From the NCBI GenBank assembly GCA_947381945.1, contig CANCXM010000003.1, positions 78,302 to 142,301 of the forward strand: a DNA stretch of 64,000 nt. Reading direction: 5' to 3'. Both the position numbers and the translations under genes were made by a program. The notes beneath the pieces are model-generated. The model searched no databases. It was not told the DNA's origin and saw nothing but the letters and a program-made list of their open reading frames with translations. The stretch is from an uncultured Muribaculaceae bacterium (GTDB taxonomy: Bacteria > Bacteroidota > Bacteroidia > Bacteroidales > Muribaculaceae). Positions 61,735 to 64,000 of this stretch are shown here, in pieces. Each line of letters starts with the position of its first letter. Within the stretch, counting starts at the first letter, position 1.

Positions 61735-63982
61735 ATGATTAGTGGACATTCAGTATCATACAAAATATCCAAATTTCTAAAGCAAACAGAAAATGATATA
61801 CTTGGGGAACTCAATGATCCTTCACAACAGACTCAAGCCTGGAGAAACCAGATTCGAGGTTTGCTTAATACTTTAACTGGAATGGAAGGTCGTATAATCT
61901 TTGAATACGGCATTCCAGGATTAAGCAAAGTTGTTGACGTTATTCTTTTACTTGATAATAAAATATTTGTTTTAGAGTATAAGAATGGTTCAGCAGATTA
62001 TTACTTGACAGACAAAAATCAAACTCTGGGTTATGCTCTGAGACTCAAATACTTTCATAGCAACAGTTCTGATAAGATAATTGTGCCAATTTTGGTAGCG
62101 ACTGAAGCCATAGCTATTTGCAATCCAAAAGATATTACTGAAGATGGCGTTTACAGTCTAGTACAGAGCAATGAACAATCATTAAGAGAGATTATACATG
62201 ACTATTGTGGACCAGGAAAAAACAAATACTGAGATTGGTATGACAATTGGGAGAATGCCATATTTAAAGCCACACATGGCATTATAGTTGCAGCAAAGGA
62301 AATATGGAACAAACAGCATGTTAAAGGATTGACTGAAACGGGTTCAACAGTAAGAAGCCAACAGGAAAGATTACAAGCTGAAGATTATGTAAAAACTATA
62401 ATAGAGAGTGCCAAAAAGAAAAAACGTAAGGCGTTAGTTTTCATAACTGGAGTACCAGGTGCGGGAAAAACGCTTGTCGGGCTTAAGATTTCTGTAGCAT
62501 CCCAAGAATATGGTGCAAGTATGTTGTCCGGTAATGGACCATTGGTTAAAGTACTTTCAACTGCATTACGTAGGAATCTTGACTTACAACAAGATAAGTT
62601 GAGGGATGAATTTCGCACAGACCTTGATTCTGTTAAATCAAGTAAGACTCAATTAGAGGAAATCAAAAATAAAATAGCTGTTGATTCAATAATTCGAGAT
62701 GTATATGGCTATAAAAATGAAATAATTGATAGGCTCGATTACACCTCACATACTGGCATTGATGCAAAAGTTGATGCAAAGTATGAAATGAAATCAGGAG
62801 CTACTCCATCATCTCAGCATATAATAATATATGATGAGGCTCAACGTGCATGGTCTATAGAAAAAAATGCGAACTCCAGGGAGAGTAAAAAAAGAATGGC
62901 AAACTTCTGACTGGACATTCTCAGAACCGTCATTGCTTCTGTGGGATTTGGATCAGTTAAATTGGGGTGTATGCATCTGCTTAGTTGGTGGAGGACAAGA
63001 GATTAACGAAGGTGAGTCGGGGATTAACGAATGGTTAAGGACTATTGTGGAGGATACCGATAAGGTAAATCTCCATAACTGGGATATTTATATGGCTGAT
63101 AATCTAAATAGTAATGAATATCAGTTACTCGATTCGCACAATCATACAATAGCAGATTATATTGCAAAAATCGAATCATATAACCCCGATTTTATCAATT
63201 ATAATTCAACCCTCCATCTCACAGTGTGTCAACGTTCACCATTATCCGCCGGACTATCCAAATTTATCAATCGCCTTGTTGATGGTATTGCTAACAAAGA
63301 AGATTATGATGCAATTAAAGATGGTTACCCCATAAATATAACCCGAGATGTCGATACGGCTCGAAAATATCTCCGCAAAAGACAACGTGAACTTATGCCT
63401 TTAGTTATAAATGAGGATAAGAATACCGCTACAGCAGAAGATAAATTCATCAGAACTGGAATTCTTATGTCCTCTAATGGCGCTCGTCTTCGCCCACTGG
63501 GATTTGAAATAAAAAAGGTTCAAGAATATAATCACAAAACTCCTGGATGGTTTCTTGATTTTAAAGAAGAAAATATCGACTCGTCAGATTTTCTTGAAGT
63601 GGCGCTCAGCGAATTTTTTGTACAAGGTCTCGAAATTGATCTCGCTTGTGTCTTATGGGATGCTGATTTCCGATTTGATCTTACAAATAATGCTTGGCGA
63701 TTCTATAAATTCAATAAGAAGGCCTGGTCTGAAAAAGTAAAGAAACCTGAAACAGGCAGGACTCTTGAATCAATACAAAAGAAAAAGAAGGACAATATCA
63801 ATATTGTTATAAATCAGGCATATATGCGGAATGCTTATCGTGTTCTCCTCACACGGGCAAGATTAGGACTGGTTATATGTGTCCCAACTGGAACGAGAGA
63901 AGACTCAACTCGTTTACCAGAATATTACGACGACACTTACAAATACCTCATCTCACTCGGATTTAATGACCTTGATAAATAA
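61735..63982 (+). pseudogene. DUF2075 (Schlafen group-3-like) DNA/RNA helicase gene with in-frame stop and frameshift
   Basis: Three consecutive frames form one gene of about 749 codons. Part 1 (61735-62232) has a nuclease-like N-terminus with KVVDVILLLDNKIFVLEYKNG, a PD-(D/E)XK pattern. A TGA at 62230-62232 interrupts, and the same frame continues (DWYDNWENAIFKATHGIIV) into Walker A ITGVPGAGKT and Walker B HIIIYDEAQRAW. A run of seven A at 62861-62867 then shifts the frame to 63982, which has CLVGGGQEINEGESGINEW and ends VLLTRARLGLVICVPTG, the helicase C-terminus. Losing one A restores the second junction; the TGA still needs read-through or is a nonsense mutation. Confidence 0.75.
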
Positions 63983-64000
63983 TCGAGTGTTATTATATGT

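Noticed and set aside
1..64000. tRNA or rRNA genes
   Set aside because: No cloverleaf with a T-loop GTTCRANYC box in context and no conserved rRNA segment was noticed while reading; a tRNAscan-type search would be decisive.

Overview
The window looks like chromosomal DNA of a gut Bacteroidales, most probably a Muribaculaceae relative. Evidence: Bacteroidetes-type promoters (TTTG, about 20 nt, TAnnTTTG), a Rho factor with a very long disordered insertion, a XusABC-type xenosiderophore locus, GH97/GH127 glycosidases, and an ArsF/ArsG-type arsenic operon. I see no rRNA, tRNA, CRISPR array or intact insertion sequence. The family placement is inference, not computed.

Layout. 0-10.5 kb is mostly housekeeping: nusB (cut by the left edge), divergent rho with a C-rich leader, a RibD-like reductase plus flavodoxin pair, then rpiB, a DUF5063 gene, nadD, gmk and yicC leftward, and tsaB plus a THUMP-like methyltransferase rightward. 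10.5-16.5 kb holds a secreted GH127/GH97 pair and a catalase.

16.6-30.3 kb is the most unusual region. Two operons diverge from a shared 250-bp control region. The left arm reads rtcB, an unknown gene, a PD-(D/E)XK-like nuclease, a WYL regulator, a decayed DEDDh exonuclease, an FtsZ-type GTP-binding protein, a 71-aa protein, a second FtsZ-like protein lacking a recognisable GTP site, and a 78-aa glycine-zipper membrane protein. The right arm reads a metallophosphoesterase, a second PD-(D/E)XK-like nuclease, a 67-aa protein, an alpha/beta-hydrolase-like protein, a second WYL regulator, an AAA ATPase, an unknown protein, rtcB2 and prfH. Four protein types (RtcB, WYL, PD-(D/E)XK, and the approximately 70-aa family) occur once on each arm. 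I read it as a composite RNA-damage repair and ribosome-rescue island, with a tubulin-like module on the left arm.

30.4-40.4 kb is accessory: a decayed response regulator, a Gdx-type SMR exporter operon, AraC regulators, an esterase, and an EmrAB/TolC-type efflux operon whose AraC regulator has three matching operator candidates. 40.5-48.6 kb carries xusABC leftward and a LytS/LytTR two-component pair with a PepSY-like protein rightward. 48.9-52.9 kb is a second EmrAB/TolC-type operon. 53.1-59.3 kb is a leftward arsenic operon under ArsR; its Acr3 gene is frameshifted by a perfect 13-bp tandem duplication. The right end has a nitroreductase, another AraC regulator, a gene remnant, and a DUF2075 helicase-like gene broken by an in-frame TGA and a poly-A frameshift.
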